A stretch of 64,000 nt of DNA, taken from NCBI RefSeq assembly GCF_009669325.1, contig NZ_SZWE01000001.1, positions 2,795,501 through 2,859,500 of the forward strand, given 5' to 3'. Of the stretch, positions 45,781 through 53,409 are shown in pieces. Every line of letters begins with the position of its first letter. Within the stretch, counting starts at the first letter, position 1. A program made the translations under genes and the position numbers. This stretch comes from Roseovarius bejariae. Lineage in GTDB: Bacteria; Pseudomonadota; Alphaproteobacteria; Rhodobacterales; Rhodobacteraceae. The notes below the pieces were generated by a model. It saw nothing but the letters and a program-made list of their open reading frames with translations, did no database searches and had not been told where the DNA came from.

Positions 45781-46746
45781 ATGAGCCTGTTGAAACCCAC
45801 GCGCCGCGAGTTGTTCAAGATGGCCGCCGCCGCGCCGGCCTTTGCCATGCCCATGGCCGTGCGGGCCGAGTTGGGCGCGCCCGAGGGCGGCAACCCCTCG
45901 CATTTCAAGTTCTCGGTGGGGGATGCGCGGGTGACCATCGTGTCGGACGGGTATTTCCGTCTGCCGACCAGCGGTTTGGGCGTGAATGCCGACCCCGAGG
46001 AGGTGCAGGCTTTCCTCAAGCGGCATTTCCTGTCGCCTGAGTTGGGCTATTCCCACACCAACCACCTGTACGTCGAGGTGGGCGACGCCAAGGTTCTGGT
46101 CGATGTCGGGTCGGGCAACCGGTTCATGGAGAATGCAGGCAAGCTGATGGGGAACCTTGAGGCGGCGGGGATCGACCCCTACGGGATCACCCATGTGGTG
46201 ATCACCCATGCGCACCCCGATCACATCTGGGGTATTCGTGACGGGTTCGACGAGGCGATCATCCCTGATGCCGAGTACCTGATGGGGCAGGCCGAACACG
46301 ACTACTGGATGCAGGACGGCCTGGTGGAGCGCGTTCCCGCGGAAGATCAGCAATTCGTGTTGGGCGCGGTCAACTCGATCGAGGTGGATGGCGCGGAATG
46401 GACGCTGGTGCAGGGCGGGCACGAGGTGGTGCCGGGCCTGACCATGATCGACACGCCGGGCCATACGCCGGGGCATATGTCGTTGCGGGTGGATAGTGGG
46501 GACCAGACCCTGATCGCGCTGGGCGACAGCATGAGCCACGCCTATACGAATTTCGCCCATCCCGAGTGGTACAACGGGTTCGACAGTGATGGCGATCAGA
46601 CCGTGGCGACGCGCAAGCGGCTTCTGGATATGTGCGCCGAGGACCGGATCGCCATTCTGGGCTATCACTTCCCGTTCCCCGGTGTGGGGCATGTGCAGCG
46701 GGATGGCGATACCTATCGTTTTGTCCCGGCGCTCTGGCAGTTCTGA
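45781..46746 (+). CDS. exported metallo-beta-lactamase fold hydrolase
   Basis: 321 residues. A twin-arginine-like signal (TRRELFKMAAAAPAFAMPMAVRAELG region) suggests periplasmic export. Zinc motif HAHPDH (His143, His145, Asp147, His148), then DTPGHTPGHMS and ALGDSMSH. The family is large and the substrate is unknown. GGGAGGGAAATCATG gives the start. It follows ribE after about 100 bp that should hold its own promoter, and ends at a bidirectional terminator. Confidence 0.82.
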   Translation: MSLLKPTRRELFKMAAAAPAFAMPMAVRAELGAPEGGNPSHFKFSVGDARVTIVSDGYFRLPTSGLGVNADPEEVQAFLKRHFLSPELGYSHTNHLYVEVGDAKVLVDVGSGNRFMENAGKLMGNLEAAGIDPYGITHVVITHAHPDHIWGIRDGFDEAIIPDAEYLMGQAEHDYWMQDGLVERVPAEDQQFVLGAVNSIEVDGAEWTLVQGGHEVVPGLTMIDTPGHTPGHMSLRVDSGDQTLIALGDSMSHAYTNFAHPEWYNGFDSDGDQTVATRKRLLDMCAEDRIAILGYHFPFPGVGHVQRDGDTYRFVPALWQF

Positions 46747-46762
46747 GCGGGGCGTGATCTGA

Positions 46763-46800
46763 GAAAGGAGGGCCGGGGCAGGGCGTTGCCCCGGCTTTCT
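46763..46800. terminator. bidirectional terminator between convergent genes
   Basis: GCCGGGGC (46772-46779) and GCCCCGGC (46788-46795) form a perfect stem flanked by AGAAAG on the left and CTTTCT on the right, giving pyrimidine tails in both directions. It ends the hydrolase gene on the plus strand and the DUF2189 gene on the minus strand. Confidence 0.75.
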
Positions 46801-46804
46801 CGTG

Positions 46805-47665
46805 TCAGCCGCGCGGCACGGCAGCGCGGTAGATGTACCACGTCGCGTGGCCCAGGATCGGCAGCACGATGATCAGCCCGAGGAAGAAGGGCAGCGTTCC
46901 CAGCAACATGAGCATGGCCACGATGAAGCCCCATGTCGCGACGGTCACGGGGTTTTTCCGGGCCACTTTGAGGGATGTGACCACCGCGATCACCAGTCCG
47001 ACCCGCTGGTCAATGAGCATGGGTAGCGTTGTCAAACTGATGGCCAGCACCAATGCGGCGAAGGCGGCCCCCACGGACATGCCGAGGATCACCATCATCC
47101 AGCCCGCGCCGGTGGTGGCCACGTCGAGGACAAATTGCCCGAGGCTTTCGGGTGGCTGAGGGCCGAGGGTCCATTGGTAGATCTGCATGGCTGCAAGTAT
47201 CCACAGAAGGAAGAGGCCGAGCAGGTAGACTGCCATGACGAGGATTGGCCCGACATTCCGGGCCTTGAGCACCGCAAGCGCAGCGCCCCAGCCCACAGCG
47301 TCGTCACGCTCGCCCCGGCGGCTCATTTCGTAAAGCCCGACGGCGGCGATGGGGCCCAGAAGCAGAAAGCCCGCACCAAGCGGAAAAAGCATGGGCAGAA
47401 GTGCCTGATGGAAGGCGATGACAGACAGGCAGACCCCGATGATCGGGTATATGATCATGAGGAACATCACGTCGCTTCGGAAGCGTTTGAAATCTTCGTA
47501 GCCTTTGCGCAACGCAATGCGCAGGTCGTCTTGGGTCAGGGTCCTGACCTCGGGTGGTTGGGTGATTTCACCGCCCAATGCGCTTGTTGCATCGCCGACG
47601 GCGTGACCCGCGCCCGAGAGGCCCTGTGCGGCCCATGACAGCGGGTTTCCGATTGTTTTGACCAT
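46805..47665 (-). CDS. DUF2189 family membrane protein
   Basis: 286 residues with six hydrophobic helices. The DUF2189 features DDLRIALRKGYEDFKRFRSDVMFLM (two blocks), GFLLLGPIAAVGLYEMSRRGE and SLTTLPMLIDQRVGLVIAV are clear. It resembles cytochrome c oxidase subunit I-type membrane proteins only loosely; no function is known. AAAGGAGGGCACTATG gives the start at 47665. Confidence 0.85.
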   Translation of the reverse strand: MVKTIGNPLSWAAQGLSGAGHAVGDATSALGGEITQPPEVRTLTQDDLRIALRKGYEDFKRFRSDVMFLMIIYPIIGVCLSVIAFHQALLPMLFPLGAGFLLLGPIAAVGLYEMSRRGERDDAVGWGAALAVLKARNVGPILVMAVYLLGLFLLWILAAMQIYQWTLGPQPPESLGQFVLDVATTGAGWMMVILGMSVGAAFAALVLAISLTTLPMLIDQRVGLVIAVVTSLKVARKNPVTVATWGFIVAMLMLLGTLPFFLGLIIVLPILGHATWYIYRAAVPRG

Positions 47666-47820
47666 AGTGCCCTCCTTTGTCCATCCGGATGAGTGGAACA
47701 CGCATCGCGGGTAGGGGATGGCGGGCCTTGGCAGGGGGCGGAAGACCCGCCTTCTGAGAAGTGTAACATGCCTTGGGGCGCGGTGTGGTCACGATTTCGG
47801 GACTTGCGCGGTGGCGTGCC

Positions 47821-48249
47821 TCATAAAACCCCGATATCTGCCAATGCGGCGGAAAGATCGGCGGGCAGGTCGTCTTCTTCCTGCCGGTGGGCGGGCAGAT
47901 CGGCGGGGGCGTCCTCGGGCTTGAGATAGCGCCAGCCCTGGAAGGGGCGTTTGGGGGCGCTGGAGGTGCGGATGACCTCAGTGTCCAGCACGAAGGCGCA
48001 ACGACGTATGCCGTCGTTGCCGATCACCTCGTCGAACCGCACAAGGCGCTGGCGGCATTGCACGAGACCCTGCACCACCCAGTAGATCGAGCCGCCCTCA
48101 AGCAGTTCGGCCTCGCGTTTGGGCCACATGCGGGTGATGTGCCGGGGCAGACCATCGGGGCCCTTGGCGCGGGTCGAGGATTGCCACTGGATCAGGCTGT
48201 CGACACTTTCCGATCCGACGCTGAGTTTTATGAGGTGCAGTTTGGCCAT
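47821..48249 (-). CDS. DUF1489 family protein
   Basis: 142 residues. MAKLHLIKLSVGSESVDSL and RHITRMWPKREAELLEGGSIYWV match DUF1489, a cytoplasmic family found mainly in alphaproteobacteria with no known role. It is divergent from nrdJ; the 90-bp gap holds both promoters and no room for a cobalamin riboswitch. Confidence 0.85.
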   Translation of the reverse strand: MAKLHLIKLSVGSESVDSLIQWQSSTRAKGPDGLPRHITRMWPKREAELLEGGSIYWVVQGLVQCRQRLVRFDEVIGNDGIRRCAFVLDTEVIRTSSAPKRPFQGWRYLKPEDAPADLPAHRQEEDDLPADLSAALADIGVL

Positions 48250-48339
48250 GCGATTCCCCCGTTTCAGGGCATATAGGGTAGTGGAAATGTGGGTGGCTTC
48301 AAGCTATTGTGGGTCTCCGCCCAAGACAGGATTCGCCCG

Positions 48340-50631
48340 ATGACACGCTTTGCTGCCCCGATTGCCCAGTCCATCTGGGACATGAAATACCGCCTGAAAG
48401 AGGCCGATGGCACACCGATTGACGAAACGGTGGAGGATACATGGCGCCGCATTGCCCGCGCCTTGGCCAAGGTGGAAAACGACCCGGACCATTGGGAAGA
48501 GCGGTTTTATGCCGCCCTGGAGGATTTCAAGTACCTGCCCGCGGGCCGGATCACCGCCGGGGCGGGCACCGCGCGGAGTGTGACGCTGTTCAATTGTTTT
48601 GTCATGGGCACGATCCCCGACGATATGGGCGGCATTTTCGAGATGCTGAAAGAGGCCGCGCTGACCATGCAACAGGGCGGCGGGATCGGCTATGACTTCA
48701 GCACCATCCGGCCGAGGGGCGCCGAGGTGAAAAGCGTGGCCGCCGATGCCAGCGGGCCGCTGTCGTTCATGGATGTCTGGGACGCCATGTGCCGGACGAT
48801 CATGTCTGCGGGCTCGCGCCGGGGCGCGATGATGGCGACCATGCGCTGCGATCATCCGGATATCGAGGATTTCATCACCGCCAAAGCCGACTCGGCCCGG
48901 TTGCGGATGTTCAACCTGTCGGTGCTGGTGACGGATGCCTTCATGGAGGCGGTGAAGGCCGATGGGCCGTGGGACCTGCGGTTCGGGGACAAGGTGTACA
49001 AGACCGTCGAGGCGCGTGATCTGTGGAACCAGATCATGCAGGCCACCTATGATTATGCCGAACCGGGTGTGATCTTCATCGACCGGGTGAACGCCGCCAA
49101 CAACCTGAACTACTGCGAGACGATCAGCGCCACGAACCCCTGTGGCGAGCAACCCCTGCCGCCCTATGGGGCCTGCCTTTTGGGGTCGATCAACATGGCG
49201 CGGCTGGTGCGTGATCCCTTCGGCGAGGGGGCCGAGTTGGACGAGGCGGCACTGAACGATCTGGTCGCCACCGCCGTGCGGATGATGGACAACGTTGTGG
49301 ATGCCTCGAAGTTCCCGCTGGAGGCGCAGGCACAGGAGGCCGCGGCCAAGCGGCGGATCGGGCTGGGCGTGACGGGGCTGGCCGATGCCTTGTTGATGGT
49401 CGGCATGCGCTATGGCAGCGACGAGGCGGCGGCACAGACCGAAGCCTGGCTGCATCAGATCGCGCGGGCGGCCTACCTGGCCAGTGTGGAGCTGGCCAAG
49501 GAGAAGGGGGCGTTTCCGCTGTTCGATGCCGAGGCGTTCCTTGCGTCCGGTGCGATGCAGGAGATGGACGCGGATGTGCGCGACGCCATCGCCGAGCATG
49601 GCATTCGCAATGCGCTTTTGACCTCCATCGCGCCCACCGGCACGATCAGCCTTTATGCCGGGAACGTCAGTTCCGGGATCGAGCCGGTCTTTGCCTATAG
49701 CTATACCCGGAAGGTCCTGCAAAAGGACGGCACCCGCACCGAGGAAGAGGTGGTGGATTACGCCGTGCAGATGTGGCGCGAGCGGTTCGGCGATGCGGAC
49801 CTGCCCGAGTATTTCGTGAATGCCCAGACGCTGGCCCCGCAGGATCACGTGAAAATGCAGGCCGCCGCGCAGCGCTGGATCGACAGTTCGATTTCCAAGA
49901 CGATCAACTGCCCCGCCGATATTTCCTTCGAGGCGTTCAAGGATGTCTACCTTCAGGCCTACGAAACGGGCTGCAAGGGATGCACGACCTACCGGCCCAA
50001 CGATGTGACGGGGAGTGTGCTGAGTGTGTCGGAAAGCGCGGACAAGGCCCCTGGCGAGGCCCCGGATCAGGTCCGGGGGGCGATGCCGCCCGAGGGGGGC
50101 GAGATCGTTTACATGTCCGAGCCGCTGGACCGCCCGACCGAGTTGGAAGGCGCGACCTACAAGCTCAAGTGGCCCGACAGCAACCATGCGATCTATATCA
50201 CCGTCAACGACATCGTGTTGAACGGCCACCGGCGGCCGTTCGAGGTGTTCATCAATTCCAAGAACATGGAGCATTTCGCTTGGACCGTGGCGCTGACGCG
50301 GATGATCTCGGCGGTGTTCCGGCGGGGGGGCGATGTGTCTTTCGTAGTCGAGGAGTTGAAGGCCGTTTTCGACCCGCGCGGCGGGGCGTGGATGCAGGGC
50401 AAGTACATTCCTTCGATCCTTGCCGCGATTGGCGGTATCCTGGAGCAGCACATGATCTCGATCGGCTTTTTGGAGGGCGAGGGACTTGGCCTCAAGAGTG
50501 ATCCGACGCAATCGGTGGTGAACCTAGATGCGCCACGTGGCCCGGCCTGCCCGTCTTGCGGCAGTTTCGACATGCGCATGGTCGAAGGTTGTATGACCTG
50601 CGGCAGTTGCGGGCACTCGAAGTGTGGCTAA
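48340..50631 (+). CDS. nrdJ: adenosylcobalamin-dependent ribonucleotide reductase (class II)
   Basis: 763 residues. The radical-enzyme barrel has FNCFVMGTIPDDMGGIFE, QQGGGIGYDFSTIRPRG, SATNPCGEQPLPPYGAC (the catalytic Asn-Pro-Cys-x-Glu loop) and the later PTGTISLYAGNVSSGIEPVF. A C-terminal cysteine-rich tail (CPSCG, CMTCGSCGHSKCG) passes electrons or binds zinc. It makes deoxynucleotides with adenosylcobalamin and no oxygen. The ATG at 48340 gives MTRFAAPIAQSIWDMKYRLK, a normal start; an upstream in-frame ATG adds only non-conserved residues. NrdR is encoded 20 kb upstream. Confidence 0.95.
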   Translation: MTRFAAPIAQSIWDMKYRLKEADGTPIDETVEDTWRRIARALAKVENDPDHWEERFYAALEDFKYLPAGRITAGAGTARSVTLFNCFVMGTIPDDMGGIFEMLKEAALTMQQGGGIGYDFSTIRPRGAEVKSVAADASGPLSFMDVWDAMCRTIMSAGSRRGAMMATMRCDHPDIEDFITAKADSARLRMFNLSVLVTDAFMEAVKADGPWDLRFGDKVYKTVEARDLWNQIMQATYDYAEPGVIFIDRVNAANNLNYCETISATNPCGEQPLPPYGACLLGSINMARLVRDPFGEGAELDEAALNDLVATAVRMMDNVVDASKFPLEAQAQEAAAKRRIGLGVTGLADALLMVGMRYGSDEAAAQTEAWLHQIARAAYLASVELAKEKGAFPLFDAEAFLASGAMQEMDADVRDAIAEHGIRNALLTSIAPTGTISLYAGNVSSGIEPVFAYSYTRKVLQKDGTRTEEEVVDYAVQMWRERFGDADLPEYFVNAQTLAPQDHVKMQAAAQRWIDSSISKTINCPADISFEAFKDVYLQAYETGCKGCTTYRPNDVTGSVLSVSESADKAPGEAPDQVRGAMPPEGGEIVYMSEPLDRPTELEGATYKLKWPDSNHAIYITVNDIVLNGHRRPFEVFINSKNMEHFAWTVALTRMISAVFRRGGDVSFVVEELKAVFDPRGGAWMQGKYIPSILAAIGGILEQHMISIGFLEGEGLGLKSDPTQSVVNLDAPRGPACPSCGSFDMRMVEGCMTCGSCGHSKCG

Positions 50632-50716
50632 GGCATTGGGGGTGGCAGGTGTTTGTCGTTACGGGCGTAGTTATGCCAAATCGGCTGATTTTACTGCCAC
50701 GCGTCGGCGAAAGTTT

Positions 50717-50772
50717 TGCCAAGGGAGTCTAAGTATCTGTAAAACAGATACTTTTTAAGAACTCCCTTGGCA
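50717..50772 (+). terminator. nested hairpin terminator after nrdJ
   Basis: AAGTATCTG (50731-50739) and CAGATACTT (50745-50753), with a TAAAA loop and a T run, form a standard terminator. It is enclosed by a second perfect 12-bp inverted repeat, TGCCAAGGGAGT (50717-50728) and ACTCCCTTGGCA (50761-50772). The outer arms are unusual for a simple terminator. Confidence 0.7.
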
Positions 50773-50814
50773 GGCCCTGAGGAGACATTCTGGTCCAGAA
50801 TATGACCGGGCTTG

Positions 50815-50890
50815 GTGGGGGCTGCCGGAAGCGGCCCTCTTGGTGAGGCCGCGTCGGACAGCCCCCACCCCGGCCGGTCTCGCTTACACA
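50815..50890 (+). repeat. hairpin element, copy A
   Basis: GTGGGGGCTG (50815-50824) pairs with CAGCCCCCAC (50859-50868), with inner GCGGCC/GGCCGC (50831-50836 and 50847-50852). The hairpin is followed by CCGGTCTCGCT-ACAC. Copy B at 55341 matches over about 75 bases. It lies 106 bases upstream of a start codon. Confidence 0.7.
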
Positions 50891-50974
50891 AACATCTACA
50901 CAATCTAACCGGAGCAGGGATCTTCTGACGCGCCCCACGACTGGGCGCGCATTTCCACAAGGAAAGGTGATCCC

Positions 50975-51373
50975 TTGAAGCATATTCCCGACATCCATGC
51001 CCTGCTCCGGCACATTAACAAGCTTGGTGATTTTCTGCGCTGGCTTCGCGCAGAAGGTGACAGTCTTGTCGCCTCGGCCGAGCTGCTCGGTGGCCAGAAA
51101 TGGGCCGAGCGCGCCCGCAGTATCGTTGCGGTTGTTCAGAATGGCCACGACCTCGGCGCCCGCCGAGGGGAGCTCCTTGCCCTACAAAGGCTATTGAACC
51201 TTGATTTCACCACCGCTCTTGGCAGCCCAGAGGCAAAGCGCTTTGCGGCCATCCATCCGGATGATCCGCGGGCCGATGCTGCGCGACGATGCGCAGAGGC
51301 GCTTTGCCGAGGCCTGCGGGCGCTTGAGGCCCTGCGTCTGGCTGGCGTCGTCAACGTGCGGGAGGCGGTGTGA
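50975..51373 (+). CDS. helical protein, unknown function
   Basis: 132 residues, mostly helix-forming and rich in Ala, Leu and Arg, with no signal or membrane segment (HINKLGDFLRWLRAEGDSL, LLALQRLLNLDFTTAL). The start is a TTG preceded by AAGGAAAGGTGA; no ATG or GTG occurs earlier in frame. It shares one base with the next start (TGATG), so the pair is translationally coupled. It follows hairpin element A. No family is recognised. Confidence 0.6.
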   Translation: MKHIPDIHALLRHINKLGDFLRWLRAEGDSLVASAELLGGQKWAERARSIVAVVQNGHDLGARRGELLALQRLLNLDFTTALGSPEAKRFAAIHPDDPRADAARRCAEALCRGLRALEALRLAGVVNVREAV

Positions 51374-51759
51374 TGCAGGGCAGTCAATCGACAAAGCTGG
51401 CGCAAGCGCGTGTCTTGACGCTCTATGTCGGCCGGTGGCTGGATCTGCTTGATTTCCAGGCCCACCAGGCGGCGCCACCCTTCTCCCCGAGCGTTTCCAC
51501 CTATCACGACATGCTGGACCCGAACGGGACGGATGCCGCCCGGCTCGCGGCTTGTTGGGCAATGCAACACCATGTTCGACGCCGCGCTGAAGCCGAACGA
51601 ATGCACGGCGAAGCTGCCTACGCCCGCCTCCGTCCGGTTGATCCCTATGGTCACCGCTGGCGCACCACGCGCGAAGGTGCAGCCCTGGAGACGATTGCTT
51701 CTATGCTCTCATCGGCAATCGAGCTCTTCAGTAGCAGCACCAATGAGGCCGCCAGGTGA
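51373..51759 (+). CDS. small protein of unknown function, intact copy of a duplicated family
   Basis: 128 residues. DFQAHQAAPPFSPSVSTYHDML, TDAARLAACWAMQHHVRRRAEAE and RLRPVDPYGHRWRTTREGAA are well conserved in the truncated second copy at 57852. It appears soluble and helical, with a conserved His-Arg-Trp segment. The ATG overlaps the previous stop; a hairpin terminator (51765-51792) follows. It faces the pilin-BspA gene. No family is recognised. Confidence 0.6.
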   Translation: MQGSQSTKLAQARVLTLYVGRWLDLLDFQAHQAAPPFSPSVSTYHDMLDPNGTDAARLAACWAMQHHVRRRAEAERMHGEAAYARLRPVDPYGHRWRTTREGAALETIASMLSSAIELFSSSTNEAAR

Positions 51760-51764
51760 GAAAA

Positions 51765-51797
51765 AGTGGGGTCGCAAGGATGTGACCCCACTCTTCT
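51765..51797 (+). terminator. terminator hairpin after the 128-residue gene
   Basis: AGTGGGGTC (51765-51773) and GACCCCACT (51784-51792) form a perfect 9-bp stem with a 10-base loop, followed by CTTCT. It lies 5 bases after the stop. Confidence 0.65.
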
Positions 51798-51876
51798 GCA
51801 GGAGTTATGTTAAACCCGCAGTTCAGGCTTCAATAGCGCGCTACCGGATGAGGTTCACCCATCGTATTCAAAGAAA

Positions 51877-51898
51877 AACGCCGCCCGAGGGCGGCGTT
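51877..51898 (-). terminator. terminator hairpin after the pilin-BspA gene
   Basis: AACGCCGCCC (51877-51886) and GGGCGGCGTT (51889-51898) form a stem with a two-base loop; in the minus direction it runs into TTTTTC. It ends the minus-strand gene 24 bases after its stop. Confidence 0.75.
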
Positions 51899-51922
51899 GG
51901 TCTATCTCTTATGCGTTACGGC

Positions 51923-53023
51923 TTACGGGGTGCAGTTCTGGAAGTTGGGTGGCGTGAGTGCTCCAGCATTAGCAGCGAAATTTTGACAAAGAGTCACATT
52001 CGGATTCACCGTCCATCCGGACAGATTTTGGTTAAAGGCGACGGCATTTTGGAACATGCCGTGCATAGCCGTCACGCTCGATGTGTCCCAAAAACTGATG
52101 TCCTGGTTGAACGCGTTGGCGTGACCGAACATACCCCACATCTCCGTGGCACTGGACGTGTCCCAGCTTCCGATGTCCTGATTGAAGGCGCTGGTTTCGA
52201 AAAACATTTGGTGCATATCGGTGACGATCGAGGTATCCCAACTGCTGATGTCCTGATTGAATGCGGTGGTATAGGAGAACATTTTACCCATATCTGTCAC
52301 GCTTGAAGTATTCCAAGCGCTGATATCCTGATTGAAGGCGTCAGTGAAGCTGAACATGCTACTCATGTCCGCTACGCTCGAGGTATCCCAACCGCCGATG
52401 TTCTGGTTGAAGGCCTCGGCGTTGAAGAACATAAGGCTCATATCCGCTACGCTCGACGTATCCCATCCGCTGATGTCCTGATTGAACGCCGATGCACTGA
52501 TAAACATTCCGCTCATATCAATCACGCTCGACGTGTCCCAGTAGCTGATATCTTGGTTGAAGCCATTATCGAGGCGGAAAAGATTTGAAAAATCAGTGAC
52601 CTGGCCGGTGAAAATATTGCTCTGTGAATTGGCGAAGGTATAGCTGTTATTGTCGGGACCAGTGATCGCGTAACTTTCATCGCCGCCGGCTTCGCTGGAA
52701 GCCACCGCGCGCAGCATCGTGTTATCCACGATCAACATGCCCTCGCAAACTGATCCGGTGCCGACGGGGGCGATTGTCCCTACATTGGTCGGATCATAGC
52801 ACTCGCTGTCAGTCACGGGCTCTGAGCCTCCTGCGGATTCGCTGCCAGCACCAGCTCTACCACCTGCTTCCTTGTTCGCGACCTCTTTGGCCAAACCATC
52901 GAAGGTGTCTTTTGCCGTGGTGCCGTATTGGAGTACCGCGCTGATGGCCAAGATGCTGATCAGTCCTACCAGTAGGCCGTACTCTGTTGCACTCGCCGCT
53001 CTGTTGTGCATCGAAAGCCTCAT
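51923..53023 (-). CDS. Flp-type prepilin fused to BspA-like repeats, intact copy
   Basis: 366 residues. The first 49 ([20 protein letters not shown], then [19 protein letters not shown]) are a Flp/Fap type IVb prepilin: a short leader, Glu14-Tyr15 at positions +5/+6 of the predicted mature chain, one hydrophobic helix. After a Gly/Ser/Ala linker and a Cys-containing stretch, residues 155-329 are seven 25-residue BspA-like repeats ([20 protein letters not shown]), with a partial eighth. BspA repeats are surface binding domains. The ATG at 53023 is chosen because AGGGA lies 7 bases before it and it aligns with copy 2. A cleaved, pilus-displayed adhesin is inferred. GC is low for this genome. 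Confidence 0.85.
   Translation of the reverse strand: MRLSMHNRAASATEYGLLVGLISILAISAVLQYGTTAKDTFDGLAKEVANKEAGGRAGAGSESAGGSEPVTDSECYDPTNVGTIAPVGTGSVCEGMLIVDNTMLRAVASSEAGGDESYAITGPDNNSYTFANSQSNIFTGQVTDFSNLFRLDNGFNQDISYWDTSSVIDMSGMFISASAFNQDISGWDTSSVADMSLMFFNAEAFNQNIGGWDTSSVADMSSMFSFTDAFNQDISAWNTSSVTDMGKMFSYTTAFNQDISSWDTSIVTDMHQMFFETSAFNQDIGSWDTSSATEMWGMFGHANAFNQDISFWDTSSVTAMHGMFQNAVAFNQNLSGWTVNPNVTLCQNFAANAGALTPPNFQNCTP
52037..52561 (-). repeat. seven tandem 75-bp BspA-like coding repeats
   Basis: Each unit encodes 25 residues starting FNQ and ending near MF plus five variable residues. Unit length is constant; the differences sit mainly in the last five residues and at the D/S positions. In-register repeats of this kind can recombine, so repeat number may vary between strains. 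Confidence 0.85.
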
Positions 53024-53409
53024 CATATTTCCCTTTGTTCTCTTGTGGCTTCTCAGCAAATAGGAACAGGCGGTGCGCGCCAGAAACAGTCTGTTCTGAA
53101 AACCCGAACTCAAAAGGCGAGCCATATACCCCTTTGGGTAGCCCGGAATGTTCCGAAGTTTTTGATCTGGATTTCGGGAGATCGCGACCCCACCCAGCGG
53201 AACCCCTCGTCTGATTTGACAGCTTCGGTGGCGGGGGCTTCGTTTAACATGGAGCCACCTGGCGCACAGCCCTTGATGGGCCCGCGCCTACGAATGGCGA
53301 CAGCAGATCAGATTGCCCACAGCGAGCTCTTGTCGCCAGGTCGACTATTCGGGACCTGTTTGAGACTATCCAATGCTGTCTTCGCGTGGAGAGTTCTTGG
53401 AATTTACAA
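53024..53409. other. promoter region of the pilin-BspA gene (386 bp)
   Basis: No gene was found. The 190 bp next to the gene are about 80 percent alike to the region upstream of copy 2 (59532-59715), including CCAGAAACAGT-TGTTCTGAAAA and the CTCAAAAGGCGAGC block. On the minus strand a TATATG/TATAAA-like hexamer lies within the shared part. The remainder, toward the nuclease gene, is unlike copy 2. Confidence 0.55.

Larger units (their letters stand above)
50632..50974. other. palindrome-rich intergenic region (343 bp) at the island edge
   Basis: No gene was found. From left to right it holds the nested terminator (50717-50772), an ATTCTGG-T-CCAGAAT palindrome (50789-50803) and the long hairpin element described separately (50815-50868). 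It marks the change from core genes to the duplicated accessory island. Confidence 0.55.

Noticed and set aside
48250..48339. cobalamin riboswitch or NrdR box before nrdJ
   Set aside because: The gap is only 90 bp, too short for a B12 riboswitch, and no convincing NrdR palindrome was seen.
52037..52561. possible CRISPR or DNA-level minisatellite
   Set aside because: The 75-bp units are in-frame protein repeats without spacers between constant repeats.
53150..53400. transposase remnant in the spacer
   Set aside because: No transposase motif could be found in any frame and no terminal repeats were seen.
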